Of a stretch of DNA of 64,000 nucleotides, positions 50,994 to 60,763 are shown one piece after another. This stretch comes from Williamsia soli (GTDB lineage: Bacteria; Actinomycetota; Actinomycetes; Mycobacteriales; Mycobacteriaceae), in assembly GCF_017377795.1 (NCBI RefSeq), contig NZ_JAFRDR010000001.1, positions 310,001 through 374,000 of the forward strand, in the 5' to 3' direction. Both the position numbers and the translations under genes were made by a program. Numbering within the stretch: the first letter of the stretch is position 1; each line of letters begins with the position of its first letter. Below the pieces are notes generated by a model. That model was not told the DNA's origin. It made no database searches and saw only the letters and a program-made list of their open reading frames with translations.

Positions 50994-52220
50994 ATGAGTT
51001 CCCGCGCAGCGCTCTCCTCCATGCTCGACGATGATCCGGTGGGCCCGCTCTGGCGGGCCGCCCAGGTGTTCCGGTTGCTGAGTTTTGTTTACGCGCTGGG
51101 GTTTCAGCTCGCGGTGCACAATGACTACGAACGGGTTGCGTGGAGCTGGTTCCTCTTCGCGATCTTGACAGTGTGGACCGGGATCAGCACGATCGGTTAC
51201 CTCAAGGGCACCGGACGTCGTTGGTCATGGGTCATCGTCGAGTTGGTGATCGTGTGCGCGCTGGTGATCTCCACCAGGTTTATCGCATCGGCCGACTGGG
51301 CGGCGGCCAACCAGTCGTTCCCCACGACCCTGTGGGCGACGAATGTCGTTGTGTCGGCCGCGATCCTGGGCGGGCCGCTGGTGGGCGCCGCCTTCGGGCT
51401 CGTGGTGCGGGCCGCCAGCGCGGTCGCCAAGGGTGGTTACGACCTCAATGTGGGACGCGATGCCACGGTCGTGGTGCTGCTGGCCGTGGGGGTCGGGGTC
51501 GGTCTGGCCTCGGTGACGGCCCGCCGGAATCACGATCGGGTTGCCAGGGCGATGCGGGTCGCCGCCGCGGCCGAGGAGCGCGATCGGCTGAGCAGGCAGG
51601 TGCACGACGGGGTGCTGCAGGTGCTGGCGTTGATCACCCGCCGTGGCGCGGAAATCGGCGGCGAGACAGCGCAGTTGGCGCAGTTGGCGGGTGAACAGGA
51701 ACGGTCGCTGCGGCGGTTGATCGCCGATATCGAACCGGCGACCATGTCCGGCGAGCCGGCAGACATCGATCTTCGGTTGCTGCTCCGCCCCCATGCCGGC
51801 GACCGGGTGTCCATCAGTGAACCAGGTCAGCCCGTCACCCTCGATCACCGTGTGGCACTGGAACTCGAGGCCGCGGTGGTCAACGCCCTCGACAACGTCA
51901 GATTCCACGCGGGCCCTGCAGCGAAGGCCTATGTGTTGGTCGAAGATCTCGGCGACGAGGTGGTCGTCAGCGTGCGCGACGATGGCGTCGGCATCGACGA
52001 CGGCCGGTTGATGGAAGCAGTCGCCGAGGGACGGATGGGGGTGTCCCGGTCCATTGTCGAGCGGATGCACGCACTCGGCGGATCCGCCCGGCTCGACACG
52101 GGACCGGGCGAAGGTACCGAGTGGGAGCTGACGGTGCCCAAGAATGAGCGGACGCGGAATGAGCGTTCGAAAGGCAGCGGTCCGACGACGGATACGAAGG
52201 GTGAAGCAGATGCCTCCTGA
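50994..52220 (+). CDS. MacS-type sensor histidine kinase
   Basis: A 408-residue membrane kinase. Five to six hydrophobic segments occupy about residues 20-180; a HisKA_3 dimerisation motif with the phospho-His follows (RLSRQVHDGVLQVLALITRRG, partly quoted) and an ATPase domain with DDGVGIDDGRL and GPGEGTEWELTVP. This is the MacS architecture of mycolata. It overlaps the response-regulator gene by 11 bp and lies 3 bp after the AI-2E gene. The signal is unknown. Confidence 0.92.
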   Translation: MSSRAALSSMLDDDPVGPLWRAAQVFRLLSFVYALGFQLAVHNDYERVAWSWFLFAILTVWTGISTIGYLKGTGRRWSWVIVELVIVCALVISTRFIASADWAAANQSFPTTLWATNVVVSAAILGGPLVGAAFGLVVRAASAVAKGGYDLNVGRDATVVVLLAVGVGVGLASVTARRNHDRVARAMRVAAAAEERDRLSRQVHDGVLQVLALITRRGAEIGGETAQLAQLAGEQERSLRRLIADIEPATMSGEPADIDLRLLLRPHAGDRVSISEPGQPVTLDHRVALELEAAVVNALDNVRFHAGPAAKAYVLVEDLGDEVVVSVRDDGVGIDDGRLMEAVAEGRMGVSRSIVERMHALGGSARLDTGPGEGTEWELTVPKNERTRNERSKGSGPTTDTKGEADAS

Positions 52221-52875
52221 GGACTTGCGGGTCATGGTCGTCGACGATCATCCGATCTGGAGAGACGGGGTGGCCCGCGATCTCAGCGATGCTGGATTCG
52301 ACGTCGTGGCCACCGCGGACAGCGTCGAGGCTGCAGCGCGACGAGGTGGTGCCGTGCAGCCGGACGTGGTGCTGATGGACATGCATCTGCCCGACGGCAA
52401 CGGGGCCGAGGCGACCGTGCGGATCCTGGAGGTGTCGCCGCACAGCCGGGTGCTGGTGCTGTCGGCATCGGACGAGCGTGAGGATGTGCTCGAGGCCGTG
52501 AAGGCCGGCGCGAGTGGATATCTGGTGAAGAGTGCGTCGAAGGAAGAACTGCTTGCCGCGGTCCAGGCGACGGCGAACGGTCAGGCGGTCTTCACGCCCG
52601 GCCTCGCCGGGTTGGTGTTGGGGGAGTATCGCCGTATCGCGCGGGACCCTGACCGCCCGGTAGATGCTCCGGCACTCACCGACCGGGAGACGGAGGTACT
52701 GCGGTACGTTGCGAAAGGGTTGAGCGCCAAACAGATCGCAACAAAGCTGACTCTGAGTCATCGGACCGTCGAGAACCACGTGCAGGCCACGCTACGAAAG
52801 TTGCAGTTGGGCAACCGGGTGGAGCTGACCAGGTATGCGATCGAGCATGGTCTCGACGAAGAACCTGGCGGCTGA
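52210..52875 (+). CDS. NarL/LuxR-type response regulator (MacR-like)
   Basis: A 221-residue response regulator. The receiver domain has VMVVDDHPIWRDG, the phospho-acceptor Asp in VVLMDMHLPDGNG and the conserved Lys in GYLVKSASKEEL. The C-terminal LuxR-type HTH reads LTDRETEVLRYVAKGLSAKQIA followed by SHRTVENHV. It partners the kinase that overlaps it by 11 bp. The ATG at 52210 is used because upstream codons lie inside the kinase. Confidence 0.93.
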   Translation: MPPEDLRVMVVDDHPIWRDGVARDLSDAGFDVVATADSVEAAARRGGAVQPDVVLMDMHLPDGNGAEATVRILEVSPHSRVLVLSASDEREDVLEAVKAGASGYLVKSASKEELLAAVQATANGQAVFTPGLAGLVLGEYRRIARDPDRPVDAPALTDRETEVLRYVAKGLSAKQIATKLTLSHRTVENHVQATLRKLQLGNRVELTRYAIEHGLDEEPGG

Positions 52876-53113
52876 TGGTCTTGCCCGCGGTCTTACAACT
52901 GCGTTCCGGATCGGTGGGTTTTGGTAGACCGCTTCATCTGCGTATCGAGGTCACCAGTTCAAGGCCGTCGTAGGTGACCCAGGTTGCTCGGCCAAAATAC
53001 TAGATCGCATCGATGATGGGGGTGTCGTGACAATTGCACATGAGCGAGCGCTGTTCGAGCGGCGGGTTGAGGCCGCCGCGGACCGCCCCGGCGCTGACTG
53101 AACGTCCCTGGAC

Positions 53114-53600
53114 GTGAAACTGCGTTCCTGCTCGGTTCCTCGGAAAGCTCCAGCGGAATTGTCTGCGGTGCGGCTCAACCACCTCACGATCGGACGCGCC
53201 AGATTCGGCAGCGAAGCCCGGGTTGACCCTGGAGATCTGGGCACCTACCACGTGAACGTCCCGGTCTCGGGTGAAGTTGTTTCCTGGTGCGGTGACAAAC
53301 AGACCGTCGCCACACCGCGATACGCAGCGGTCAGGCCGGTCGACAGACGCCGGCGTCGGAGCACGCCAGCTACAAAACCTGTTTCAGGAGCGGTTCGAAA
53401 TGACCCCGACGACCTTCATCCGACACATCCGCCCGGAGGGGGTACGGAGCGACCTCCAAAAAGGCGACCAGACAACCAAAGTCAGTGACGTGGCATTCAG
53501 CTGGGGATTCAACCACCTGGGCCGATTCGCCAGCTACTACGAGCGCAAATACGGCGAGAAGCCCTCGCGCACTCTGCGCGCGGCACTGGTTGAACCACGG
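53114..53600 (+). pseudogene. AraC-family regulator, internally deleted and frameshifted
   Basis: The first part (reading frame starting 53114) gives VRLNHLTIGRARFGSEARV followed by DLGTYHVNVPVSGEV, the N-terminal cupin-like domain of AraC_binding_2 regulators, and breaks off around 53340. From about 53365 another frame gives GARQLQNLFQERFEMTPTTF, then SDVAFSWGFNHLGRF and KYGEKPSRTL, the second half of an AraC HTH. About 150 residues, including the first helix-turn-helix, are missing at the join. This looks like a decayed gene. The surrounding 52876-53113 and 53600-53804 show nothing else credible. Confidence 0.8.
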
Positions 53601-53804
53601 CCCGTCGCACCACCTGCGTGGCAGCCGAAGGTCGCTCGAGAGGAACGGTCGATGACGAAGACGAAGCCCGGACGTGCCCGTCCCTCCGGGGCTCGGGGAT
53701 GTACGAAAGCGTCGATCTCGCATTGGTGTCGGGATATCCTGATGCGGGTGGCGTCGAGGCTGGTGTCTCGCTGGAAGAACTAACGGACGATCTAAGAGGT
53801 AGGC

Positions 53805-54821
53805 ATGGGTCTCGAGTCCCGTGAAGGACGCATCCGTGAGATACGAACACTCGATGGTCCGAGCGAGAAGGCCTTACGTAAGTATCAAGTCTTCGATACG
53901 CAGGACGCGCGGGTGGCGCAGGCGGCGGCGTCCCGGCTCATGACCCCGCATCGATTGCAAGTTCGGGCATCGCAGTTTCGCGGGCGTATGTGTGCTATGC
54001 CCGTCGGTTCATCTGTTGTGCTGCTGGTGGACTATTCAGATGAAGCCGAACTCGAACACCTAGAGACCATGGACTACTACACGGTGATTGTCTCACTGCG
54101 CGGTGGGACTACAGTCCAAGGCGCCAACCGTCTCACTGTCGGCCCTGGCGATATTTGCATCGTTCCTCCGGGACCGTCACTTGTCCTGCGATACCATGCC
54201 GGTTGTAGCCTGCTGGGGGTGCGGATTCCCCGCCAAACGGTGCTCCGGTCCTTCACAGTCTTGACCGGCCAGCGCGCAGATGTGCTATCGCCGTCGTCTG
54301 TCTTCTTAGCGGACGCTTCCGCACGCACTCCGTGGCTCGGTGCCCTTCACCTCGTCTTGACGACCGCACACAGCGCCTCGACGGGGTTCGCCCGCGCAGT
54401 GGGCGAATACCTCGAGCAATCGCTTCTGACAGCTCTTATCTTGGGCCACTACGGGGTAAATACCCCCGCGAAGCCGGGCCTGGTCCCCGCTCAACGTCTG
54501 GGGGCGGACACAATTCATCAGGTGGCACAGCTCCTTGCTGACAGATACGCAGAACCACTGTCGATCACGGAGATCGCCAACATGGTCGGAATAAGTACCC
54601 GGCGGTTGCAGGTGGGCTTCCAGAGGCTTTACGGGGTGTCTCCTGGGACGTATCGACTCAACCTGCGTTTGCAACGAGCTCACGAGGAACTCCTCGCTGC
54701 CTCCCCCGACACCACTGTTGCCGACATCGCTGCCCGGTGCGGGTTCGTCAACGGGGGCCGGTTCAGCCGCGCCTACCGAGTTCGGTACGGAACCACTCCC
54801 TCAGTGACCTTGCACGGATGA
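53805..54821 (+). CDS. AraC family transcriptional regulator
   Basis: A 338-residue regulator with an N-terminal cupin-like sensing domain (DYYTVIVSLRGGTTVQG, GDICIVPPGPSLVLRYH) and a C-terminal AraC HTH: LSITEIANMVGISTRRLQVGF, then VADIAARCGFVNGGRFSRAYR. The codon usage is less GC-biased than the left part of the window. It stands 149 bp before the CocE-type hydrolase operon on the same strand and is the obvious candidate for its control. Confidence 0.92.
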   Translation: MGLESREGRIREIRTLDGPSEKALRKYQVFDTQDARVAQAAASRLMTPHRLQVRASQFRGRMCAMPVGSSVVLLVDYSDEAELEHLETMDYYTVIVSLRGGTTVQGANRLTVGPGDICIVPPGPSLVLRYHAGCSLLGVRIPRQTVLRSFTVLTGQRADVLSPSSVFLADASARTPWLGALHLVLTTAHSASTGFARAVGEYLEQSLLTALILGHYGVNTPAKPGLVPAQRLGADTIHQVAQLLADRYAEPLSITEIANMVGISTRRLQVGFQRLYGVSPGTYRLNLRLQRAHEELLAASPDTTVADIAARCGFVNGGRFSRAYRVRYGTTPSVTLHG

Positions 54822-54970
54822 AGTGATACTTCTGGTCGCATAGAGGCCAAAGCGTCGCATATCGTCTTGGGGCATTGCGCATCGCTGAATATGTTGAACC
54901 TCGCAACTGGGCCCGCGTTTCCGGATGAAATCACGTCCGTCAGGAAGCCGCAGAAAACGAGGAGTCATCG

Positions 54971-56749
54971 ATGTCACCCGACCAGCGTGAGAGCGCATAT
55001 GACCTCACAAATCCGGACATGCCGGAGATGGCACAAACAGGTGTCGCGGCCGCACCCGACCATCCATTGATACGCGGTGTGTCGACGGACTCGATGACTG
55101 TCGAGAAGGACGTCCGTATCCCGACATCCGACGGAAAGTACGTGCTCTGTGACGTATTTCGTCCTCGTACCGCCGGCACCTATCCCGTCTTGCTCAACAG
55201 TGGCCCGTACGGCAAGGACATTCCGTTCGACATCCAGTGGCCGTACGAGTACGAACGATCGGCACAACAGAGCGAGTACATGACCATCGAGACAGTTGAA
55301 CCCGAGGTATGGGTGGCTGATGGATACGCTGTAGTGCGTATCGACCAAGCCGGTACCGGTAAGTCTCCCGGTGTCATCGACGTGTGGTCACCTCGGGATA
55401 CGGGTTACTACTATGACGCAATCGAATGGGCGGCATCTCAGCCATGGTCAACTGGAAAGATCGGCCTTATCGGTGTGTCCTATTATTCGGCCACACAGTT
55501 CGCGGTCGCTGCCCGACGTCCTCCTCATCTGGCTGCGATAATCCCGTGGGAGGTAGGCCCCGACCTGTATCGCGATTTAGTCCGCAATGGCGGGATCCTC
55601 GACAACGGGTTCATGGACTTCTGGTTCGAATTTTGGGTCTTGTCCAACCAGCACGGACTCGGCTCCACGCCGAATGAGGAACTCCAGGACATGTTCGTGG
55701 ATTTTCGCGAGCTCATCCGTTCTCACGAATTCTTTGATGACTTCTGGGCTGAACGCGTCGACGACCTCTCCAAGGTTGAGGTACCCATGTTCACCGCCGC
55801 AAACTGGGCCGGTACGGGGTTGTCCCTCCGCAGCCATTTCAGCGCATTCAATGAGTCCAGTTCCACCCACAAATGGCTCCGAGTCCACACCGGCGGACAC
55901 ATCGAACCTTTCTACAGCCTCGAGGCGCTGGCAGAGCAGAAACGGTTTTTCGACCACTTCCTCCGCGGGGTCAACAATGGCCAGCTTGATGTACCGCCAG
56001 TTCATCTCGCAATCCGAACGGGTTCGGAAGTTTCCTGGCGATACGAGAACGAGTGGCCGCTCAGTCGAACAGATTGGACTCCAATGCATCTCGACGCCGC
56101 TGACGCTCCTACTTTGCGCGACAGCCAGCCAGATTCCGAAGGGAAGGCTCAATTCAGCGCAGAGCCAGACGACGCGATGTGGGCGCCTGTCACGTCGTAC
56201 AACGATGTATTGACGACAACGAGCGGCGCGAACCAGAACATCAGTCGCTCCTTTCTGTCAGCTCCTATCGACAACGATATGGAGGTGACCGGCCCGGTCG
56301 CCCTATCGCTGAGAGTGTCTTGTTCGGCCGGAGACACGGATCTGTTTGTCGTGATCCGTGACATCGATCCAAGCGGCAACGAGGTCGTTGTGGACGGTGT
56401 CGACAACCCGAAAACGCCGGTGACCTTCGGCTGGCTGCGGTTGTCGCACCGCGAGCTGGACCCAGAACGCTCGACGGTGGGAAGGCCGGTGCTGCGACAT
56501 GATGCACCCGCCGTAGTCGAACCTGACGAAATCGTCGACGTGCAGATCGAAGTGGGTCCGACAAGCTGGGTCTTCCAGGCCGGACACCGGATCTGCATAG
56601 AGATCGGCTCTCGTGATCTCCCCGGCGCCTTCCCGTTCCTGCACAACGACAAAATCGATCGGCGCACAGGCGGCGAGGTCACTATCTACACCGGGCCAGG
56701 CACCAACTCGACCTTGTTGCTTCCGGTCATACCTGTGACCGGAGCGTAG
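54971..56749 (+). CDS. CocE/NonD family hydrolase 1
   Basis: A 592-residue alpha/beta hydrolase of the X-Pro dipeptidyl-peptidase/cocaine-esterase family. It has VRIPTSDGKYVLCDVFRP at the start, VVRIDQAGTGKSPG, nucleophile GVSYYSATQ, and a C-terminal jelly-roll domain beginning near residue 390 (DNDMEVTGPVALSLRVSC). It hydrolyses esters or amides; no signal peptide is seen. GAGGAG lies 6 nt before the ATG. A second paralogue follows, and the GC content of this stretch is visibly lower than elsewhere. Confidence 0.9.
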   Translation: MSPDQRESAYDLTNPDMPEMAQTGVAAAPDHPLIRGVSTDSMTVEKDVRIPTSDGKYVLCDVFRPRTAGTYPVLLNSGPYGKDIPFDIQWPYEYERSAQQSEYMTIETVEPEVWVADGYAVVRIDQAGTGKSPGVIDVWSPRDTGYYYDAIEWAASQPWSTGKIGLIGVSYYSATQFAVAARRPPHLAAIIPWEVGPDLYRDLVRNGGILDNGFMDFWFEFWVLSNQHGLGSTPNEELQDMFVDFRELIRSHEFFDDFWAERVDDLSKVEVPMFTAANWAGTGLSLRSHFSAFNESSSTHKWLRVHTGGHIEPFYSLEALAEQKRFFDHFLRGVNNGQLDVPPVHLAIRTGSEVSWRYENEWPLSRTDWTPMHLDAADAPTLRDSQPDSEGKAQFSAEPDDAMWAPVTSYNDVLTTTSGANQNISRSFLSAPIDNDMEVTGPVALSLRVSCSAGDTDLFVVIRDIDPSGNEVVVDGVDNPKTPVTFGWLRLSHRELDPERSTVGRPVLRHDAPAVVEPDEIVDVQIEVGPTSWVFQAGHRICIEIGSRDLPGAFPFLHNDKIDRRTGGEVTIYTGPGTNSTLLLPVIPVTGA

Positions 56750-56856
56750 CAACTGTCGGCGCACTCGACGTATCTCGCTCGACGAGCCCTGCGGCGGCCC
56801 GCGGCCAGCCCGAACCGCGGTCCTAGGTCCACCAGCATCATCTCAATCAAACTACA

Positions 56857-56872
56857 GTTCAAATCAGTGAAC
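56857..56872. promoter_or_regulatory. Dyad GTTCA-N6-TGAAC before second CocE-type gene
   Basis: A 5+5 bp dyad 11 bp upstream of the ATG at 56883. It differs in spacing from the TGAACTAAGTTCA operators, so a different regulator is likely if it is functional at all. Confidence 0.3.
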
Positions 56873-56882
56873 GGAGACACCG

Positions 56883-58565
56883 ATGTCATCCAATGATCAA
56901 TCCGGCGCATCCAAGGTTGAAATCAAGTTCAAGCAGGGCAATCCTCTGAGTGACACTACCTACCCTGGTCTCAATCATCATGTGACTGTCGAGAATTCGA
57001 TGCGCATCGAACGGGATATCCCCGTACCTATGCGCGACGGGACGGTGCTGCGCATCGATGTTTTCCGTCCAGATGGGGTGAAGGAAAATCTGCCCACCAT
57101 CATGTCGTGGAATCCGTACGGCAAACACGGCGAAGTTCCTTGGTCCACGCCTCTGTTTCAGCAATTCAACCTCGGGTTCGACACTTCCAAGTTGTCGAAG
57201 TACACAGCGTTTGAATTCCCCGACCCGGAGTGGTGGTGTGCACACGGTTATGCCGTCGTCTTCGCTGACCAGCGAGGAGTCTGGGGATCAGAAGGTGATG
57301 CTACCTACTGGACGCAGCAAGAAGCTCTCGATGGTCACGACACCATCGAGTGGCTGGCCGCTCAATCCTGGAGTAACGGAAAAGTCGGTCTCGCAGGATG
57401 TTCTAACCTCGCATGGACGCAGTGGTACATCGCTGCCTCTCGACCGCCGCATCTTGCAGCGATCAACCCGTGGGAGGGTGTAAGCGACTTTTATCGAGAG
57501 TTTGTATTCCATGGCGGCATTCCAGAGACCAATTTCTCTGTTGGTGTGTGGCACCACAACGCCAGCTTCTCTGACGGCCTAGTCGAAGACATCCCCACCA
57601 TGGCCGCGGATCACCCGCTGCTCGATGAGTATTGGGAATCGAAGGGGGCAACCCTCGAGGATATCGAGGTGCCAGCGTTCGTGGTCGCAAGCTGGTCGGA
57701 TCACGGCCTTCACACACGCGGATCTCTCGAAGGCTTCAAGAAGATTTCGTCGAATCAGAAGTGGCTGCTCGTCCACGGTGGGAAGAAGTGGGCCGCACAG
57801 TACGCCGACGAAAACTTGCAGCGCCAACTCGCCTTCTTCGACAAATTCGTGAAGGGAGTTCAAACGACGGACGTGGACGACTGGCCGCCCGTCGTCATCG
57901 AGGTCCGTGACAGCTTGAAGGACGGCGGAACCTTCCGGACGGAGAATGAATGGCCGCTGAAACGAACTCAGTTTCAGCAGCTTCACCTCGGACCCACCGG
58001 CAACCTTCTCCCCGAACCGAGCCCGGAAGGCCAGACTGTTTCTTACGACAGTGCCGATGGCAGCGCAGTCTTCGATCTGGAGTTCTCGCATGACACCGAG
58101 ATCACGGGAAATATGGCTCTCAAGCTGTGGTTCGAAGCGCCCGACTCCGACGATGCCGACCTCTTCGTTGCTATTGAAAAACTTGATGCATCGGGCGCAG
58201 AGGTGCCGTTCCACTACTACTCCGTTCAGGAGGACGGACACGTTGCGTTGGGCTGGTTGCGAGCTTCGCACCGTGAACTGGACCTGTCCAGGTCGACACC
58301 TGAGCAACCGGTCCACACTCACTCCAACCTGCAGCCTCTTCCCGCTGGCGAACCCACCCTGCTCGACATCGAGATTCTTGCCTCCAGCACACGGTTCTCC
58401 GCGGGCGAAACGCTCCGCGTGTTGATTCAAGGACGAGACGTGAACACCTACCCGCCAATGACACCGACGCTTGCTCACAACGATTCGGTCAACAAGGGGC
58501 GCCACGTGATCCACGTCGGCGAGGACCACGACAGCTATCTCCTTGTTCCTGTGGTTCCGTCTTGA
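56883..58565 (+). CDS. CocE/NonD family hydrolase 2
   Basis: A 560-residue paralogue of the preceding hydrolase: IPVPMRDGTVLRIDVFRPDG, VVFADQRGVWGSEG, nucleophile elbow AGCSNLAWTQ, and a jelly-roll C-terminus (DTEITGNMALKLWFEAPDSDDADLF, partly quoted). The elbow changes from GVSYYS to GCSNLA, so specificity probably differs. Gap to the first gene is 133 bp. It may act on a related ester or amide in the same pathway. Confidence 0.9.
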   Translation: MSSNDQSGASKVEIKFKQGNPLSDTTYPGLNHHVTVENSMRIERDIPVPMRDGTVLRIDVFRPDGVKENLPTIMSWNPYGKHGEVPWSTPLFQQFNLGFDTSKLSKYTAFEFPDPEWWCAHGYAVVFADQRGVWGSEGDATYWTQQEALDGHDTIEWLAAQSWSNGKVGLAGCSNLAWTQWYIAASRPPHLAAINPWEGVSDFYREFVFHGGIPETNFSVGVWHHNASFSDGLVEDIPTMAADHPLLDEYWESKGATLEDIEVPAFVVASWSDHGLHTRGSLEGFKKISSNQKWLLVHGGKKWAAQYADENLQRQLAFFDKFVKGVQTTDVDDWPPVVIEVRDSLKDGGTFRTENEWPLKRTQFQQLHLGPTGNLLPEPSPEGQTVSYDSADGSAVFDLEFSHDTEITGNMALKLWFEAPDSDDADLFVAIEKLDASGAEVPFHYYSVQEDGHVALGWLRASHRELDLSRSTPEQPVHTHSNLQPLPAGEPTLLDIEILASSTRFSAGETLRVLIQGRDVNTYPPMTPTLAHNDSVNKGRHVIHVGEDHDSYLLVPVVPS

Positions 58566-58917
58566 CGGGAGTCCGCGTGTGTCAGGCCGGGCTCACCCGG
58601 TAGGTCAGACACCTCTGAAATCGAGGAAACCGCAGCCACCAAGAGGCACGCACGTAAACCAACGCACAGGACGTCAGTCCTACTTCTCATTTACGAGCGT
58701 CTCATCTGAGATCTGTTTTTTTGGAGTGCTTTTCACCTACACAGGGACCATCGCACCGCCGCATTCAGAGAAAAGCAGCCGAACGCCCAAAGGAAGATCC
58801 CGGCCGCGACATCCGGTCCTTGATGGTCAACCCTGTGCTCGCAGTAGCAGTGCAACAGATCTAACTCCACGCCCAAACCGACTAAGGCATACAGACCGGA
58901 ACACTAGAGAGGCATCA
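58566..58917. other. 352-bp intergenic region after the CocE-type genes
   Basis: No credible gene. A short dyad TCTCA-TC-TGAGA at 58700-58711 followed by seven T at 58716-58722 could terminate transcription from the hydrolase genes. The rest holds no recognisable element; a start for the SDR transcript presumably lies here. Confidence 0.45.
58700..58722 (+). terminator. Weak intrinsic terminator candidate
   Basis: A 5-bp stem (TCTCA/TGAGA) with a 2-nt loop and a T7 tract after 4 nt. The stem is short, so efficiency would be low. Confidence 0.35.
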
Positions 58918-59844
58918 ATGACGAACAACAGCAAACTCAATTTCAACGGACGTGTCGCGATTGTCACCGGGGCAGGATCCGGAATGGGTCGCGAGCACGC
59001 AATCACCTTGGCATCGAGGGGTGCCAGAGTCATTGTTAATGATATCGCACCGAAATCCGCGGCCGAAACTGTACGAGCGATCACGGACGCTGGTGGTACG
59101 GCCGCGGCGGACACCAATGACGTCGTCACCGGTGCTTCGAAACTGGTTCGCACAGCCATCGATCACTATGGCCGCCTCGACATTGTCATCAACAACGCCG
59201 GTATCGTCGAATTCGGATGCTTCTGGGAGACGGACAGCAAGGAGTGGTGGAGGATCTTCGATACGCACCTCAGAGGCACCGTGGAGATATCGCGACACGC
59301 GATGCCTTACCTCATCGAATCCGGTAGCGGCCGACTCATCAATACCTCATCGCATGGCTTGCTGGGTTCGTCGAACGGATCGGCGTACAACACTGCCAAG
59401 GCAGCAATCTGGGGGTTCGGTAACAGCATGGCCGAAGAGGCGGGCGCCGTCGGAGTGCAGGTCACAACGGTGATGCCATCTGCCTGGACACCGATGACCG
59501 AGCGGGCGTTCGACAACCCGACAATCGCGAAGGTGCTGCGGGATCATCTTCCAGCCGACGCGGTTGCCGCGTTCGTCACCTGGCTGGCGCATCAGGACAC
59601 CACCGTGCATGGTGAGACCTTTCAGGTCGCCGGGATTTCCGCTGTCAGAACCGCGTTCGGTGTGATGCCCCGGGTCCGGGTCGAAAGTGCCACCCCCGAG
59701 GATTGGGCGCGAAACACCGACATCCTTATGCGAGACGCGGAACTCACACCGCTGCGCAGCGCGGGTGAATCTTTCCGCGCCGAAGTCGTTTCCTTTGACC
59801 CGTCCCTGGACGACGAACTGCCCAAGGCTGTGACACCAAAGTAG
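58918..59844 (+). CDS. SDR family oxidoreductase
   Basis: A 308-residue SDR: VTGAGSGMGREHA, DIVINNAGIVEFG and SAYNTAKAAIWGF, with an extra C-terminal ~60 residues after the core fold (ARNTDILMRDAELTPLRSAGE). The GMG form of the glycine motif and the length resemble SDRs acting on bulky alcohols or hydroxyacyl substrates. The ATG at 58918 has GAGAGG 6 nt upstream; the frame from 58543 overlaps the hydrolase gene and is not used. Confidence 0.92.
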   Translation: MTNNSKLNFNGRVAIVTGAGSGMGREHAITLASRGARVIVNDIAPKSAAETVRAITDAGGTAAADTNDVVTGASKLVRTAIDHYGRLDIVINNAGIVEFGCFWETDSKEWWRIFDTHLRGTVEISRHAMPYLIESGSGRLINTSSHGLLGSSNGSAYNTAKAAIWGFGNSMAEEAGAVGVQVTTVMPSAWTPMTERAFDNPTIAKVLRDHLPADAVAAFVTWLAHQDTTVHGETFQVAGISAVRTAFGVMPRVRVESATPEDWARNTDILMRDAELTPLRSAGESFRAEVVSFDPSLDDELPKAVTPK

Positions 59845-60088
59845 GTCGGGTCGAGGGGTTCGGCAGCCGCTGTTGTATCCCTATCGGGGACTTCGCACAT
59901 AGTTTCGAAGCGCAAAGAGCGCCCCGATCGCCATTTCTCAGGACGAAGTCATCTGGGCGGACACAGCTCGAAGTTGACGAGCTCTCGGTTCCGTCGTCTG
60001 ATGAGCAACCGACCACAGCAACTTGCTGCACGTCCTGCCGGCGATCCATACCCATTAGCGCAGTTGAGTCGGCTACCCCCGGATCAAC

Positions 60089-60679
60089 TCAGCTCGAAAG
60101 CGGAAGCGCAGCAAGTGAGGTCGTCGCGATCACTGTCAACTCAGGACGGCCGACACCGGCTGTGGCGAGCACTTCCATCCCACGTGTGACGGCCACGAAG
60201 TAGGCGGCGAGGGCATGCGCGTCGGCGCAGGCATCGATCTCACCGCTGTCCTGGGCGTCGATGATGCACTGGCAGTAGATTGCTTCGAGTCGGGTGAATC
60301 CGCCGAGGGCTGACGAGGCTACGTCGGAGTCCCGGTATCCGAGTTCGACGGTGGCCTTGGTGATGAGCGAGTCCTGGCGATTGTCCTGTGTCAGAGCGAA
60401 GGCGACCTTGAGCATCTGGGCCTTGATCCGTTCGAGCGGGGTGGAGTCGGGTCCGGACAGAGCCTCGTCCACAGCGGCAACAGCATCGCTGGCACTTGCC
60501 GAGAGAGCTCTGAGGAATAGTTCACGTTTGCCGCCGAAGGTGTTGTACAGGCTCTGTTTTCCGAGCCCGGTCGCCTTGATCAGGTCATCCATGGTCGTTC
60601 CGGCGTAACCGTTCTGTGCGAACACCTCGCCGGCTGATGCGATGACCTGATCTTCGCTGAACTTCCTGGGTCTTGCCAC
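60089..60679 (-). CDS. TetR family transcriptional regulator
   Basis: A 196-residue TetR protein with HTH at about residues 8-55 (GEVFAQNGYAGTTMDDLIKA, TGLGKQSLYNTFGGKRELF). The form resembles regulators of adjacent SDR genes. It is divergent from the SDR gene at 60764 with an 84-bp gap holding a GGTCCA/TGGACC dyad on the promoter, so it should repress both genes and be relieved by a small ligand. The 244-bp gap to its left (59845-60088) holds nothing recognisable. Confidence 0.92.
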   Translation of the reverse strand: MARPRKFSEDQVIASAGEVFAQNGYAGTTMDDLIKATGLGKQSLYNTFGGKRELFLRALSASASDAVAAVDEALSGPDSTPLERIKAQMLKVAFALTQDNRQDSLITKATVELGYRDSDVASSALGGFTRLEAIYCQCIIDAQDSGEIDACADAHALAAYFVAVTRGMEVLATAGVGRPELTVIATTSLAALPLSS

Positions 60680-60699
60680 GGCTTCACACTACGTGGTTA

Positions 60700-60732
60700 T
60701 TGACTATCTGGTCCATAAGTGTATTTTGGACC
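60700..60732 (+). promoter_or_regulatory. Promoter with GGTCCA-N11-TGGACC operator between TetR and SDR genes
   Basis: TTGACT (60700-60705) and TATTTT (60722-60727) at 16-bp spacing form a promoter for the SDR gene. A perfect dyad, GGTCCA at 60710-60715 and TGGACC at 60727-60732, lies across it and is the likely binding site of the divergently encoded TetR protein. Confidence 0.65.
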
Positions 60733-60763
60733 GTGTCGTCAAAAACTCGAGACAGGAGCTGAC

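Noticed and set aside
53000-53251. Minus-strand ORF of 83 codons
   Set aside because: Overlaps the AraC remnant, has no ribosome site or motif.
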